A stretch of DNA of 64,000 bases, from NCBI GenBank assembly GCA_016789705.1, contig JAEUQR010000022.1:1-64000 (forward strand), written 5' to 3'. Below the pieces are notes generated by a model. The model made no database searches, had not been told where the DNA came from, and was given only the letters and a program-made list of their open reading frames with translations. The first letter of the stretch is position 1. Each line of letters opens with the position of its first letter. This document shows positions 43,864-52,406 of the stretch, in pieces. The translations under genes were made by a program, and so were the position numbers. The stretch is from Acidobacteriota bacterium. Its GTDB lineage: Bacteria > Acidobacteriota > Vicinamibacteria > Vicinamibacterales > UBA2999.

Positions 43864-45141
43864 ATGCGCCGTGCCGGCTGCGCCGTTGTCGTGTTCGCCC
43901 TGCTGCTTGCGTCGCCCGCCGCCGCGCAGAGCCCGGCGTGCACGCCGCTCGGCCAGGCGACGTTCGTGCGCGACACGCTCGAAGAGCTGTACCTGTGGTA
44001 CCGCGACCTGCCGGAGCTCGATCCAGCCGACGTCGGCTCGCCCGAGGAATACCTGGAGCGGACGCGCCTGCGCCCCCTCGATGCGGCGTTCAGCTACATC
44101 ACGTCGCGCGCCGCTGACGAGGCGTTCTACTCCGAGAGCCAGTTCATCGGTCTTGGTCTCACCACGGCGACCATCGCCGGCGAGCTTCGCGTGCTCCAGG
44201 TGTTCGAGGGCAGCCCGGCGGCCGACGCGGGCCTCGATCGCGGTTCGCGCATCGACACGATCGACGGCCAGTCCGTGAGCGCGATCATCGCCGAGGGGCG
44301 CATCGACGGCGCCTTCGGTCCCGCCGAGGTCGATCGTGCCGTCGCCCTCACGTTCGTCACACGCGGCGGCGAGGCGCGCGCCGCGACGCCGCGCAAACGC
44401 CCCGTGACCATTCCCACCGTGTCGCTCACCAGGGTGTTCGTGGTCGACGGCCGCACGGTCGGGTATCTGTTCTTCCGCAACTTCGTGCGCCCGTCGGTGG
44501 CGGCGCTCGACGAGGCCTTCGCCGCGCTCGAGACGGCCGGCGTGCAGGAACTGGTGCTCGATCTGCGCTACAACGGCGGCGGCCTCGTGGACGTGGCGCG
44601 GCATCTCGCCGGCCTCATCGGCGGCCCGTCGCTGCGCGATCAGGTGTTCGCCGAATCGCGACACAACGACCGCAACCGCCGCTGGAACCAGACGCTGCGT
44701 TTCGGCGGCGCCGCGTCGTCACTGCGGCTGGCGCGGCTCGTGGTCATCGCGACCCGCGCGTCGGCGTCGGCAAGCGAGCTGCTCATCAACGGCCTCACGC
44801 CCTTTCTGCCGGTGGTCGTCGTCGGCGATCGCACCTACGGCAAACCCGTGGGCCAGTACGTGCTGCCGTTCTGTGACAAGGTGTTCGCGCCCGTGGCGTT
44901 CGCGATGGTGAACGCCAACGGCCAGGGCGATTACTTCGACGGGCTGCCGGTGGATTGTGTCGCCGCCGATGACATCGGCCACGAACTCGGCTCGCCGGAC
45001 GAGGCGTCACTCGCGGCCGCGCTCGACTTCATCGGCACGGGAGGCTGCCAGACGCCGGCCGGCCGCGTCGGCGCGCGCGCCGTGTCGCGCGAGCGTGTCG
45101 TGCGGGCCACGGGCTGGCGGGCCCTCATCAACGCGCAATAG
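43864..45141 (+). CDS. S41 family (C-terminal-processing-like) peptidase
   Basis: 425 residues from the ATG at 43864, beginning a signal peptide that ends at PAAAQ. A PDZ-like region (about 95-185; LRVLQVFEGSPAADAGLDRGSRI) precedes the protease domain. The catalytic Ser lies in SASASE (300-305) and the general-base Lys in YGKPVGQ (about 328). Substrate-site strand: LDLRYNGGGLVDVA. It is shorter than CtpA and probably degrades periplasmic or surface proteins. Confidence 0.9.
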   Translation: MRRAGCAVVVFALLLASPAAAQSPACTPLGQATFVRDTLEELYLWYRDLPELDPADVGSPEEYLERTRLRPLDAAFSYITSRAADEAFYSESQFIGLGLTTATIAGELRVLQVFEGSPAADAGLDRGSRIDTIDGQSVSAIIAEGRIDGAFGPAEVDRAVALTFVTRGGEARAATPRKRPVTIPTVSLTRVFVVDGRTVGYLFFRNFVRPSVAALDEAFAALETAGVQELVLDLRYNGGGLVDVARHLAGLIGGPSLRDQVFAESRHNDRNRRWNQTLRFGGAASSLRLARLVVIATRASASASELLINGLTPFLPVVVVGDRTYGKPVGQYVLPFCDKVFAPVAFAMVNANGQGDYFDGLPVDCVAADDIGHELGSPDEASLAAALDFIGTGGCQTPAGRVGARAVSRERVVRATGWRALINAQ

Positions 45142-45164
45142 CCCGGCGCGGCCGCCGGCCGTGG

Positions 45165-46832
45165 TCAGGCGCGGCCGCTCATGCGGCGCAGGCGCTTCAG
45201 CACGGCGTCGCGCACTTCCTCGAACTCACGGATGGCGAGGAGCTGCGCGCCCAGACCGAGCACGGCCACCGCGGCCGCAATCGCGCCGCCGAGGCGCACC
45301 GCCTGCGCGACGAGCGACGGCCCCGGGGCCACGGCGGCCAGCCACCGCTCGCCCCACCATGCCGTCGCAGCCATCGCCGCACCGGCCACCAGCACCTTGC
45401 CGAGCGTCGAGGTGACGCGCGCCAGTTCGAGGCCGCCGAGCGAGCGGCGCAGCAGGAAGGCGAGCATCCCGGCGTTGAAGAGCGCGGCGGCCGAGGCGCT
45501 GAGCGCGATGCCCCGGAAGCCGAAGTACGGGGCCGTCGAAAAACTGAGAGCCGCGTTCAGCAGCACCGAGGCCACGCCCACCGCGGCCGGCGTCCGGCTG
45601 CGGCCGAGCGCATAGAAGGCGGGCGACAGGATCTTCACGACGGAGTACCCCACGAGGCCAATCGCGTAGAACTGCACGGCCGACGCCGTCGCGATGGTAT
45701 CGGCGGGCGTGAAGTTGCCGCGTTCGAGCAGCAGTCGGACGATCGGGGTGGCCAGCACGACGAGGCCGAAGGTCGCCGGCACATTCAGCGTGAGCATGAG
45801 CGCGACGGCCGAGGCGAGCGTCGATCGCATCGCCGGCGTATCACCGCTCGCGACGAGTCGCGACAGCGCCGGCGTCGTGGCCGTGGCGATCGACACGCCG
45901 AACATGCCAATCGGCAGGTACATCAGCCGGAAGGCATAGGTGAGCCACGACACCGCGCCCGTGCCCTCGCCGGTTGCGACCACCGTGTTCACGAACACGT
46001 TGAGCTGGGTCGCGGCGAGTCCGATGACGCCGGGGCCCATCAGCGTGAGCACCTGCCGCATGCCCGGGTCGGCCAGATCCAGACGCGCCTGGTAGCGGTA
46101 GCCCTGCGCGCGCAGAGCCGGCCACTGCAGGAGCACCTGGCCCAGTCCGCCCACGATCGTGCCGGCGGCCATCGCGAGAATCGGCTCGACGCCGGCGCCG
46201 ATGGCGATTGGCACCAGGCCGACACCGACTGCGATCGAGGCCACGTTGAACATCGCCGGCGAGAGCGCCGGGATGAAGAATACGTTCAGTGAGTTCAGCA
46301 TGCCCATGCAGGCGGCGGCGACGGCCACGAGCATGAGGAAGGGCGCCATGACACGCGTGAGCAGCACCGTCAGCTCGAATTTGCCGGGCACCGCCGCGAA
46401 GTCGCCCGCCAGCCACGTGACCAGCTGCGGCGCGAAGACGACGGCGGCGAGCACGAGGACGCCGGTGACTGCGACGAGCGCGTTCATCACCGAGTTGCCG
46501 AGCTGCCAGGCTCGGGCGCGTCCGTCGGTGGCGATCGTGCGGCTGAAGGTGGGCACGAGCGCCGCGCTCATGGCCCCTTCGGCGAAGAGATCGCGCACCA
46601 GGTTGGGCACGCGGAAGGCGACGAGGAAGGCGTCCATCGCGTCGCTGGCGCCGAACCAGTAGGCGAGCACCTGCTCGCGCACCAGCCCCAGCACGCGGCT
46701 CGTCATCGTGGCCGCGCCGACGACGCCGGCCGAGCGCGCGAGGCCGGATGATGAGGGGGCGGCGGGACGTTCGGTGTGGCCGGATGCCGGGCCCGGCTCA
46801 CTTCCGCCCGGGATCGACTCCGAAGCTGACAT
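45165..46832 (-). CDS. murJ: Lipid II flippase MurJ
   Basis: 555 residues from the ATG at 46830-46832. Fourteen hydrophobic segments. MTSRVLGLVREQVLAYWFGASDAMDAFLVAFRVPNLVRDLFAEGAMSAALVPTF is the conserved MurJ N terminus, with the functionally important arginines. It moves lipid-linked peptidoglycan precursor across the inner membrane, supporting the dcw products encoded at 55198-64000. It is convergent with the S41 gene (23 bases apart). Confidence 0.95.
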   Translation of the reverse strand: MSASESIPGGSEPGPASGHTERPAAPSSSGLARSAGVVGAATMTSRVLGLVREQVLAYWFGASDAMDAFLVAFRVPNLVRDLFAEGAMSAALVPTFSRTIATDGRARAWQLGNSVMNALVAVTGVLVLAAVVFAPQLVTWLAGDFAAVPGKFELTVLLTRVMAPFLMLVAVAAACMGMLNSLNVFFIPALSPAMFNVASIAVGVGLVPIAIGAGVEPILAMAAGTIVGGLGQVLLQWPALRAQGYRYQARLDLADPGMRQVLTLMGPGVIGLAATQLNVFVNTVVATGEGTGAVSWLTYAFRLMYLPIGMFGVSIATATTPALSRLVASGDTPAMRSTLASAVALMLTLNVPATFGLVVLATPIVRLLLERGNFTPADTIATASAVQFYAIGLVGYSVVKILSPAFYALGRSRTPAAVGVASVLLNAALSFSTAPYFGFRGIALSASAAALFNAGMLAFLLRRSLGGLELARVTSTLGKVLVAGAAMAATAWWGERWLAAVAPGPSLVAQAVRLGGAIAAAVAVLGLGAQLLAIREFEEVRDAVLKRLRRMSGRA

Positions 46833-46900
46833 GGAAACCGCCCGAAGCGTAGCACGGCCTCCGGCGGCCGTATTCGGACACCGTCCCGTGTTCGGACGGC

Positions 46901-46936
46901 AAAAAAATCGGGCTCCGACCCTGCGGCGGGAGCCCG
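46901..46936 (-). terminator. Rho-independent terminator downstream of the YqeY gene
   Basis: On the minus strand CGGGCTCC (46936-46929) pairs with GGAGCCCG (46916-46909), followed by a run of seven T (46907-46901). It ends the yqeY transcript, or a small RNA, before murJ. Confidence 0.8.
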
Positions 46937-46944
46937 AGGAGGAT

Positions 46945-46971
46945 GGTGAGAGGCTGACTAGGCCTTTCACC
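46945..46971. other. Second hairpin in the murJ-yqeY gap
   Basis: GGTGAGAGGC (46945-46954) and GCCTTTCACC (46962-46971) form a ten-base-pair stem with one G-T pair and a seven-base loop. It precedes the terminator on the minus strand by about 9 bases, so the two would make a compact two-stem RNA. The remaining bases of the gap (46833-46900, 46972-47007) show nothing further. Confidence 0.6.
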
Positions 46972-47007
46972 AGCTATAGACGGAGCCCGCGGGCAAATAG
47001 TTTGCGG

Positions 47008-47454
47008 CTACGACAGCTTCGCGCGCACGAGCTCGTTCACGCGTCTGCCGTCCACGGTCTTGCCGGTGAGCGCGCTCATCACCGCTTTCATCACCTTGCC
47101 CATGTCCTTGGCCGACGCGGCGCCCGTCGCGGCGACGGCGGCTTCGACCGCGGCCGTCAGTTCGTCGTCCGTGGCCGACGGCGGCAGGTAGGCGTCGAGC
47201 ACGGCGATTTCCGCCTTCTCCTTCGCCGCCAGCTCGTGGCGGCCGGCGGCCTCGAACTGCTCGATCGAGTCGCGGCGCTGTTTGACGAGCGCGTTCACGA
47301 CCTGCAGTTCCTCGGCGGCGTCGAGCGCGCGGCTCTTCTCGATGCTCTTGTTCGTCAGCGCGGTCTTCAGCATCCGCAGCGCCGTGAGCGTGGTGGCGTC
47401 TTTCGCCTTCATCGCGCGGGCGATGTCGGCGCCGAGTGTATCCGTGAGGGACAT
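47008..47454 (-). CDS. yqeY: GatB/YqeY domain protein
   Basis: 148 residues, full length for YqeY. GGAGA lies 7 bases before the ATG. Conserved: LRMLKTALTNKSIEKSRALD, VVNALVKQRRDSIEQF, YLPP and the C-terminal MGKVMKAVMSALTGKTVDGRRVNELVR. The domain resembles the tRNA-binding tail of GatB; its exact task is unclear. Often near dnaG/rpoD, which are not here. Confidence 0.93.
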   Translation of the reverse strand: MSLTDTLGADIARAMKAKDATTLTALRMLKTALTNKSIEKSRALDAAEELQVVNALVKQRRDSIEQFEAAGRHELAAKEKAEIAVLDAYLPPSATDDELTAAVEAAVAATGAASAKDMGKVMKAVMSALTGKTVDGRRVNELVRAKLS

Positions 47455-47485
47455 AAGTGTCTCCGATTTCTCAGGTCGCGGCGGG

Positions 47486-48526
47486 TCAGTGGTCGACCGC
47501 GCCGTCGCCGAGCGTGAAATGCCAGTCGTCGGTGTTGGCGTAGAAGGCGCGCGTCGCGCGCGTGTCGTGCAGCTTCACCGACAGCGTGGCCGTCGAGCGC
47601 ACGCCGAAGTACCCCGAACGGCGCAGCACCTTGCGGAATCCGGCGTGCAGGACGTGGCAGCGGATCTTGTCGGAGTCGGCGACGCGGGCCTCCCGGTCGA
47701 CCCAGCGGAGCAGCGTCTTGAGCGCGCGGTCGTCGCCGGGCACGGCGAGGAAGTCGACGACATAGGTCACGCGTCCGCGCGGTTCGTGCGCGTGGCGATA
47801 CACCACGTAGCCGGCGGCGGCGCCCTGACGGCGCAGCACGGCGATGGCGTACCGCGCGTGCGGCGGCTCGGCGAAGCGCCAGTTCACGTAGGCGGCGTCG
47901 CGGCGCACGGCGAGGGCGATGGTCTCGGCGGCCCGCGCCCACAGTTCGTCGGCGCTGCCGTCGAGGCGGCGCACGACCTCGACCGACTCGCGCAGCGGCC
48001 GCTGCCGCGCGACGACCTTGACGATCGGGAGTGTCACGGCCGAGACGAGCCGGTTGACCGGCTGCGGCCAGTCGGGACGCCGCAGGGCGCGGCGGCTGAG
48101 CGGCTTGACCAGGCACGGGAGCGGCATCGCCTTCGGCGCGCGCACCCGATCGAGCACCGCGCGGGTGGCGTCGCTGAGGCCGGTCGCGAGTGTGATGTCG
48201 TGCTCGCGATGGGCGGCACGCACGAGCAGTTCCTGCAGGCCCTGGCGATCGCGCTCGGCGGTGACGAGCGGATCGACGAGCCACACGCCGCGAATGTCCG
48301 TACCGGCGAGCGACACCCGCACCGGCCGCGGCACGAGCGCGGCGACGATGGCGGTGCCTTCGCGCACCACCCACGGGGCGTCGGCGCCGCGGGCGCCCGG
48401 GTTCTGCCGCCGCTCCCACGACCAGGTCAGCTTGAGGCGCTCCGCCGCTTCGGCGCCGAGCGTGCGCCGGTAGAGCGCTTCCAGCGCCCGGCGGTCGTCC
48501 GAGCGGTAGCGATCGAGACCGGACAT
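47486..48526 (-). CDS. GNAT-like acyltransferase of the glycan locus
   Basis: 346 residues. The N-terminal GNAT-like half has PWVVREGTAIVAALVPRPVRVSLAG and GLQELLVRAAHREHD (acyl-CoA loop region). The second half has AYVNWRFAEPPHARY, a Y-x-NWRF motif common in GNAT/FemAB-like proteins near polysaccharide genes. It may acylate a sugar amine, perhaps the product of the aminotransferase at 50293-51393; this is inferred from position only. Confidence 0.7.
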   Translation of the reverse strand: MSGLDRYRSDDRRALEALYRRTLGAEAAERLKLTWSWERRQNPGARGADAPWVVREGTAIVAALVPRPVRVSLAGTDIRGVWLVDPLVTAERDRQGLQELLVRAAHREHDITLATGLSDATRAVLDRVRAPKAMPLPCLVKPLSRRALRRPDWPQPVNRLVSAVTLPIVKVVARQRPLRESVEVVRRLDGSADELWARAAETIALAVRRDAAYVNWRFAEPPHARYAIAVLRRQGAAAGYVVYRHAHEPRGRVTYVVDFLAVPGDDRALKTLLRWVDREARVADSDKIRCHVLHAGFRKVLRRSGYFGVRSTATLSVKLHDTRATRAFYANTDDWHFTLGDGAVDH

Positions 48527-48538
48527 GGCGGGCGGCGA

Positions 48539-49294
48539 TCAGCCCTGGGGGCGGGGACGCACGCCCGGCTGCTGCACGACGCCCGGCGTGGGTGAGCCGA
48601 TGACGCCGAAGCTCGGCTGGCCCTGCGGCTGCACCGGCGTGAAGAGTCCCTGCCCGGTCTGCGGCTGCAGCGGCTGCCCGAAGGGATTCTGCGGAAGCGC
48701 CTGGCCGAACGGATTCTGGGGAATGGGCTGGCCGAATGGATTGGCCGGAGGCTGCCCGAAAGGCTGGGCACTACCGGGTTGCCCGAACGCGTTCGCGAAC
48801 GGATTGACCTGCGGCATCTCGGCCGCGGGTTCGGGCTCGCCGACGCCGATGTCGGACGAATCGGGCGGCTCGACCGCCGGCGGCACGCCGAACGCACGGG
48901 TTGCCGGCCGGTTACCGGCACCGGCGGCTGGTCCGCCGCCCGCGGGCGGCGTGCTCGTGGCGAGGACGAGAATGCGGTCGTAGCTGGAGCGCCCGCTGCC
49001 CGGCACCGACCTGGCGGCGGCCATGTATCCGGCCGCGCCACGCAGCACGATGTCGAGCGCTCTGGCTTCCGGCACGCCTTCGAGGCTCAGCGTGAGTGGC
49101 GCTCCGGCCACGCGGTCCCCGCCCACCACCCGGGTACCGCCGACACGGGCCCATTCGGCCAGAATCTGGCGCACCGTGGCGTTCGTGGCCTGCAGGGTCA
49201 CCAGGCCATCGCGAATGTCGAGCGACAGCTGCTGCGCCGAGACGGGCCGCACGAGGAGCAGCAGTGCCAGCGCCGTGACGGACGCGCGAACCAT
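48539..49294 (-). CDS. Exported secretin-N (STN)-like protein with Pro/Gln/Asn-rich NPFGQ repeats
   Basis: 251 residues from the ATG at 49292-49294. A signal peptide (ends VSAQ) is followed by an STN-like domain of about 90 residues (LSLDIRDGLVTLQATNATVRQILAEWARVGG, VPEARALDIVLRGAAG). STN domains occur in secretins and TonB receptors. A linker leads to a low-complexity tail with repeated NPFGQ(P/A) units (about 165-215). No barrel is present, so it may be a secretin accessory or an independent periplasmic protein. Unrecognised as a named family. Confidence 0.7.
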   Translation of the reverse strand: MVRASVTALALLLLVRPVSAQQLSLDIRDGLVTLQATNATVRQILAEWARVGGTRVVGGDRVAGAPLTLSLEGVPEARALDIVLRGAAGYMAAARSVPGSGRSSYDRILVLATSTPPAGGGPAAGAGNRPATRAFGVPPAVEPPDSSDIGVGEPEPAAEMPQVNPFANAFGQPGSAQPFGQPPANPFGQPIPQNPFGQALPQNPFGQPLQPQTGQGLFTPVQPQGQPSFGVIGSPTPGVVQQPGVRPRPQG

Positions 49295-49303
49295 GGTAGG
49301 TCC

Positions 49304-49309
49304 AGTATA
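49304..49309 (-). promoter_or_regulatory. Leaderless -10 box of the STN-like gene
   Basis: TATACT on the minus strand, 9 bases before the ATG. Confidence 0.55.
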
Positions 49310-49325
49310 CGCCCGCCGGCCGGCC

Positions 49326-50288
49326 TCAGCGGGTGCGGAAGTCCTCGACCACCCGGCTGATGATTTCGTCGAGCTGGACCCTGGGTTCGTAACCGACGAG
49401 GTTGCGGATCTTCGTAAGATCCGGCACCCGGCGCGGCATGTCCTCGAAGCCCGAGTCATAGGCCTGGTCGTAGGGAATGGTCACGATCTCCGAACTCGAC
49501 CCGGTGGCCGCCTTCACGCGCTCGGCGAGACCCCGGATGGAGACTTCCTCGACGTTGCCGATGTTGAACACCTGGCCAATCGCCCTCGGCTCGACCATGA
49601 GCGCCATCAGACCGCGCACGACGTCGCCCACGTAGGTGAAGCTGCGGCTCTGTGAGCCGTCGCCGAACACCGTGATGGGCTCGTTGGCGAGCGCCTGACG
49701 GACGAAGTTGGGGAGCACCATGCCGTACTGCCCGGTCTGGCGCGGGCCGACCGTGTTGAACAGGCGGAAGACGATCGCCGGCAGCTTGCGCTCCTTGTAG
49801 TAGGCGAGCGCGTGGAACTCGTCGAGCATCTTGCTGCACGCATAAGCCCAGCGATTGCGCGTGGTCGCGCCGAGCACGAGGTCCGCGTCCTCCTCGAACG
49901 GCACGTTGGTGCTCTTGCCGTAGACCTCGGAGGTCGAGGCGACCAGCACCAGCTTCTTCTTCTTGCTGGCGTGGCGCAGCACGACTTCGGTGCCATGCAC
50001 GTTGCACTCGATCGTGTGCACCGGGCGCTCCACGATGAGCTTCACGCCGACGGCGGCGGCGAGGTGGAAGACCACGTCGGCGTGATCGATGAGCTCGGCG
50101 GTGAGCTGCTCGTTGAAGATCGTGTCGATCGTGTAGCCGAAGTCCGTGTGCGGCTTCAGGTGCGAGATGTTGTCGATCGAGCCCGTGGAGAGGTCGTCCA
50201 CGACGTGCACGTGATGCCCGGCCGAGAGCAGGGCGTCGGACAGATGGGAGCCGATGAAACCGGCGCCTCCCGTGACCAGGACTCGCAT
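49326..50288 (-). CDS. NAD-dependent sugar-nucleotide epimerase/decarboxylase (extended SDR)
   Basis: 320 residues. Rossmann motif TGGAGFIGSH; catalytic Ser-Tyr-Lys with Y149 and K153 in YACSK; HLAAAVGVKLIVERPVHTIECNVHGT and FNTVGPRQTGQYGMVLPNF resemble UDP-glucuronate decarboxylases and UDP-glucose 4-epimerases. It makes an activated sugar for the glycan built by the neighbouring transferases. 4 bases after the aminotransferase stop. Confidence 0.9.
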   Translation of the reverse strand: MRVLVTGGAGFIGSHLSDALLSAGHHVHVVDDLSTGSIDNISHLKPHTDFGYTIDTIFNEQLTAELIDHADVVFHLAAAVGVKLIVERPVHTIECNVHGTEVVLRHASKKKKLVLVASTSEVYGKSTNVPFEEDADLVLGATTRNRWAYACSKMLDEFHALAYYKERKLPAIVFRLFNTVGPRQTGQYGMVLPNFVRQALANEPITVFGDGSQSRSFTYVGDVVRGLMALMVEPRAIGQVFNIGNVEEVSIRGLAERVKAATGSSSEIVTIPYDQAYDSGFEDMPRRVPDLTKIRNLVGYEPRVQLDEIISRVVEDFRTR

Positions 50289-50292
50289 CAGG

Positions 50293-51393
50293 TCACCTCG
50301 AGAATGCCGCGACGGCCGCAGCCACTTCCGCCAGGGCGTCCGGCGGCAGCGACGGGTACAACGGCAGCGACACGACCTCGGTCGTGACGCGGTCGGCCAC
50401 CGGACAGACGGCGGGCGACCACACGGCGGCGGCAGGCTGGCGTGGAATGGGCACGGGGTAGTGGATCAGGGTCTCGATGCCGGCAGCCCGCATGTGGGCC
50501 TGGAACCGATCGCGCTCGGCGACGAGCACCGGGAAGAGATGGTACACGTGGCCGGGGTCGCACTCACGCGGAACCTGAAGGGCCGGATTGGCCAGCCGCG
50601 CGCGGTAGTCGGCCGCGAGTCGGCGGCGAGCCGCTGTCGCCGCGGCCAGCCTCGGCAGGCGAGCCCGCAGGATCGCCGCCTGCAGCTCGTCGAGGCGGCT
50701 GTTCACGCCGCGCTCTTCATGGTGATACCGCGTGACCTGGCCGCCGTTCCGCAACCGGCGGATGCGGCCGGCAAGCGCCGCGTCGTCGGTCGTGACGGCG
50801 CCGCCGTCGCCGAGCGCGCCCAGGTTCTTCGTAGGGTAGAAACTCCACGCCGCCGCCGCCGATTCTTTGCCGAGCGGCACGCCGCGATGCGTGGCCAGGT
50901 GTGCCTGGCAGGCGTCTTCGACCACGGCCAGGTTGTGCCGCGCCGCCACCGCATGGATGCCGTCGAGGTCCGCGGGCTGACCGTAGAGGTGCACCGGCAG
51001 GATGGCTCGCGTGCGGCTCGTGACGGCCGCGGCCGCGGCGGCCGGATCGATCGTGAGCCGCTCCGGATCGATGTCGGCGAACACCGGCGTCGCACCGGCC
51101 ATGTCGATGGCGAGCGCCGAGTAGGCCGCCGAGAGCGGCGACGTGATCACTTCGTCGCCGCGGCCGATGCCGAGGGCCATGAGGGCGAGTGCGATGGCAT
51201 CGGTGCCGGTGTTCACACCGGCGGCGTGCCCGGCGCCCATGGCGGCGGCGAATTCCGCCTCGAAGGCGCTCACTTCCGGGCCGAGCACGAACCAGCCCGA
51301 ATCGAGCACGCGCGCGATGGCCGCATCGATGTCGGCGCGCTCGTCGCCGAGGCGCAGCATGTTGAAGGGCACCCGCAGTGGCGTCGCAGTCAT
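50293..51393 (-). CDS. DegT/DnrJ/EryC1 sugar aminotransferase
   Basis: 366 residues. The PLP lysine is K189 in FYPTKNLGALGDGGAV. NTGTDAIALALMALGIGRGDEV and EDACQAH complete the cofactor site. It transfers an amino group to a keto-sugar nucleotide. The start overlaps the upstream epimerase stop by 4 bases. An aminated sugar in the product fits the GNAT-like gene at 47486. Confidence 0.93.
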   Translation of the reverse strand: MTATPLRVPFNMLRLGDERADIDAAIARVLDSGWFVLGPEVSAFEAEFAAAMGAGHAAGVNTGTDAIALALMALGIGRGDEVITSPLSAAYSALAIDMAGATPVFADIDPERLTIDPAAAAAAVTSRTRAILPVHLYGQPADLDGIHAVAARHNLAVVEDACQAHLATHRGVPLGKESAAAAWSFYPTKNLGALGDGGAVTTDDAALAGRIRRLRNGGQVTRYHHEERGVNSRLDELQAAILRARLPRLAAATAARRRLAADYRARLANPALQVPRECDPGHVYHLFPVLVAERDRFQAHMRAAGIETLIHYPVPIPRQPAAAVWSPAVCPVADRVTTEVVSLPLYPSLPPDALAEVAAAVAAFSR

Positions 51394-52406
51394 GCGCTGG
51401 TGACCTCGTCGTCCACGTAGGCGTGGTAATGGGCGCGGTAGTAATCGAGCGTCGCCGCCAGGCCCTTGCGCAGGCGCACGACGGGCGCCCAGCCGGTGCG
51501 CGCGCGGAAACGACTCGAATCGGCGTAGAAGCTGCCGATGTCGATCGCCTTCTTCTCGGGCGGCCAGTCGACGAAGCGGCAGCTGCCGCGGCCGCTCAGT
51601 TCGACGAGCAGGCGCACCAGGTCGGCGTGGCTCGTCGGTTCGTCGCCGCCCACGTTGAAGACCTCGCCGTTGACCGCGTCGGTGGCGCCGGCGCGCAGGA
51701 ATGCCTCCACGGCGTCATCGACGTGCACGAAGTCGCGGATCTGCGAGCCGTCGCCGAATACCTGAATCTCGCCGCCGTCGAGCGCCAGGCGCACGAACCA
51801 GCCGATGAAGCCCTGACGGTTGTGGCGGATGAGCTGTCGCGGCCCGTAGACGTTCGTCAGGCGCAGCGAGCAGGCGCGGACGCCGAAGACGTTGTTGTAG
51901 ACGAGGTGGTAGTACTCGCCCGCCACCTTGTTGATGCCGTTGACATCGGTGGGGCGCACGAGGTGGTCTTCCGTGACGGGCAGGTGATCAGGCCGCCCGT
52001 AGACCTGACGCGTGCCCGCGAACACCACCTTGGTGCCGGGGTTGTGATGCCGGCACGCCTCGAGCAACGTGAGCTGCGCCCGGCAGTTGACCTCGAGGTC
52101 GGTCTGCGGGTCGCGCATGCTGTCGATGTGGCTGACCTGCCCGGCCAGGTTGAAGATGACGTCGTGGCCGCGCACGAGATAGTTCATCGTGCTCGCCTGC
52201 CGGATGTCGGCGACGTTCAGCCGCACTTGATCCTTCACCGGCGCGATGTTCGCGAGATTGCCGCCGGAGTCCGGGATGAGCGAGTCCACCAGCAGCACCT
52301 CGGCGCCGAGCCCGGCGAGGCGGATGGCGAGGTTGCTGCCGATGAAGCCCAGGCCGCCCGTGATCATCACGCGGCGGCGGTGGTAATGGGCGGCGAGATC
52401 GATCAT
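51390..52406 (-). CDS. NAD-dependent epimerase/dehydratase with Asn at the catalytic Tyr position
   Basis: 338 residues from the ATG at 52404-52406. GGLGFIGSN binds NAD. The SDR Y-x-x-x-K is here N156-G-I-N-K160 (DVNGINKVAGEYYH), so the usual catalytic tyrosine is lost while the lysine remains. The substrate half (LRLTNVYGPRQLIRHNRQGFIGWFVRLALDGGEIQVFGDG) is well conserved. From memory, a subfamily with this DVNGINK motif exists in polysaccharide loci; its reaction is unknown to me. Overlaps the glycosyltransferase stop by 4 bases. Confidence 0.85.
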   Translation of the reverse strand: MIDLAAHYHRRRVMITGGLGFIGSNLAIRLAGLGAEVLLVDSLIPDSGGNLANIAPVKDQVRLNVADIRQASTMNYLVRGHDVIFNLAGQVSHIDSMRDPQTDLEVNCRAQLTLLEACRHHNPGTKVVFAGTRQVYGRPDHLPVTEDHLVRPTDVNGINKVAGEYYHLVYNNVFGVRACSLRLTNVYGPRQLIRHNRQGFIGWFVRLALDGGEIQVFGDGSQIRDFVHVDDAVEAFLRAGATDAVNGEVFNVGGDEPTSHADLVRLLVELSGRGSCRFVDWPPEKKAIDIGSFYADSSRFRARTGWAPVVRLRKGLAATLDYYRAHYHAYVDDEVTSA

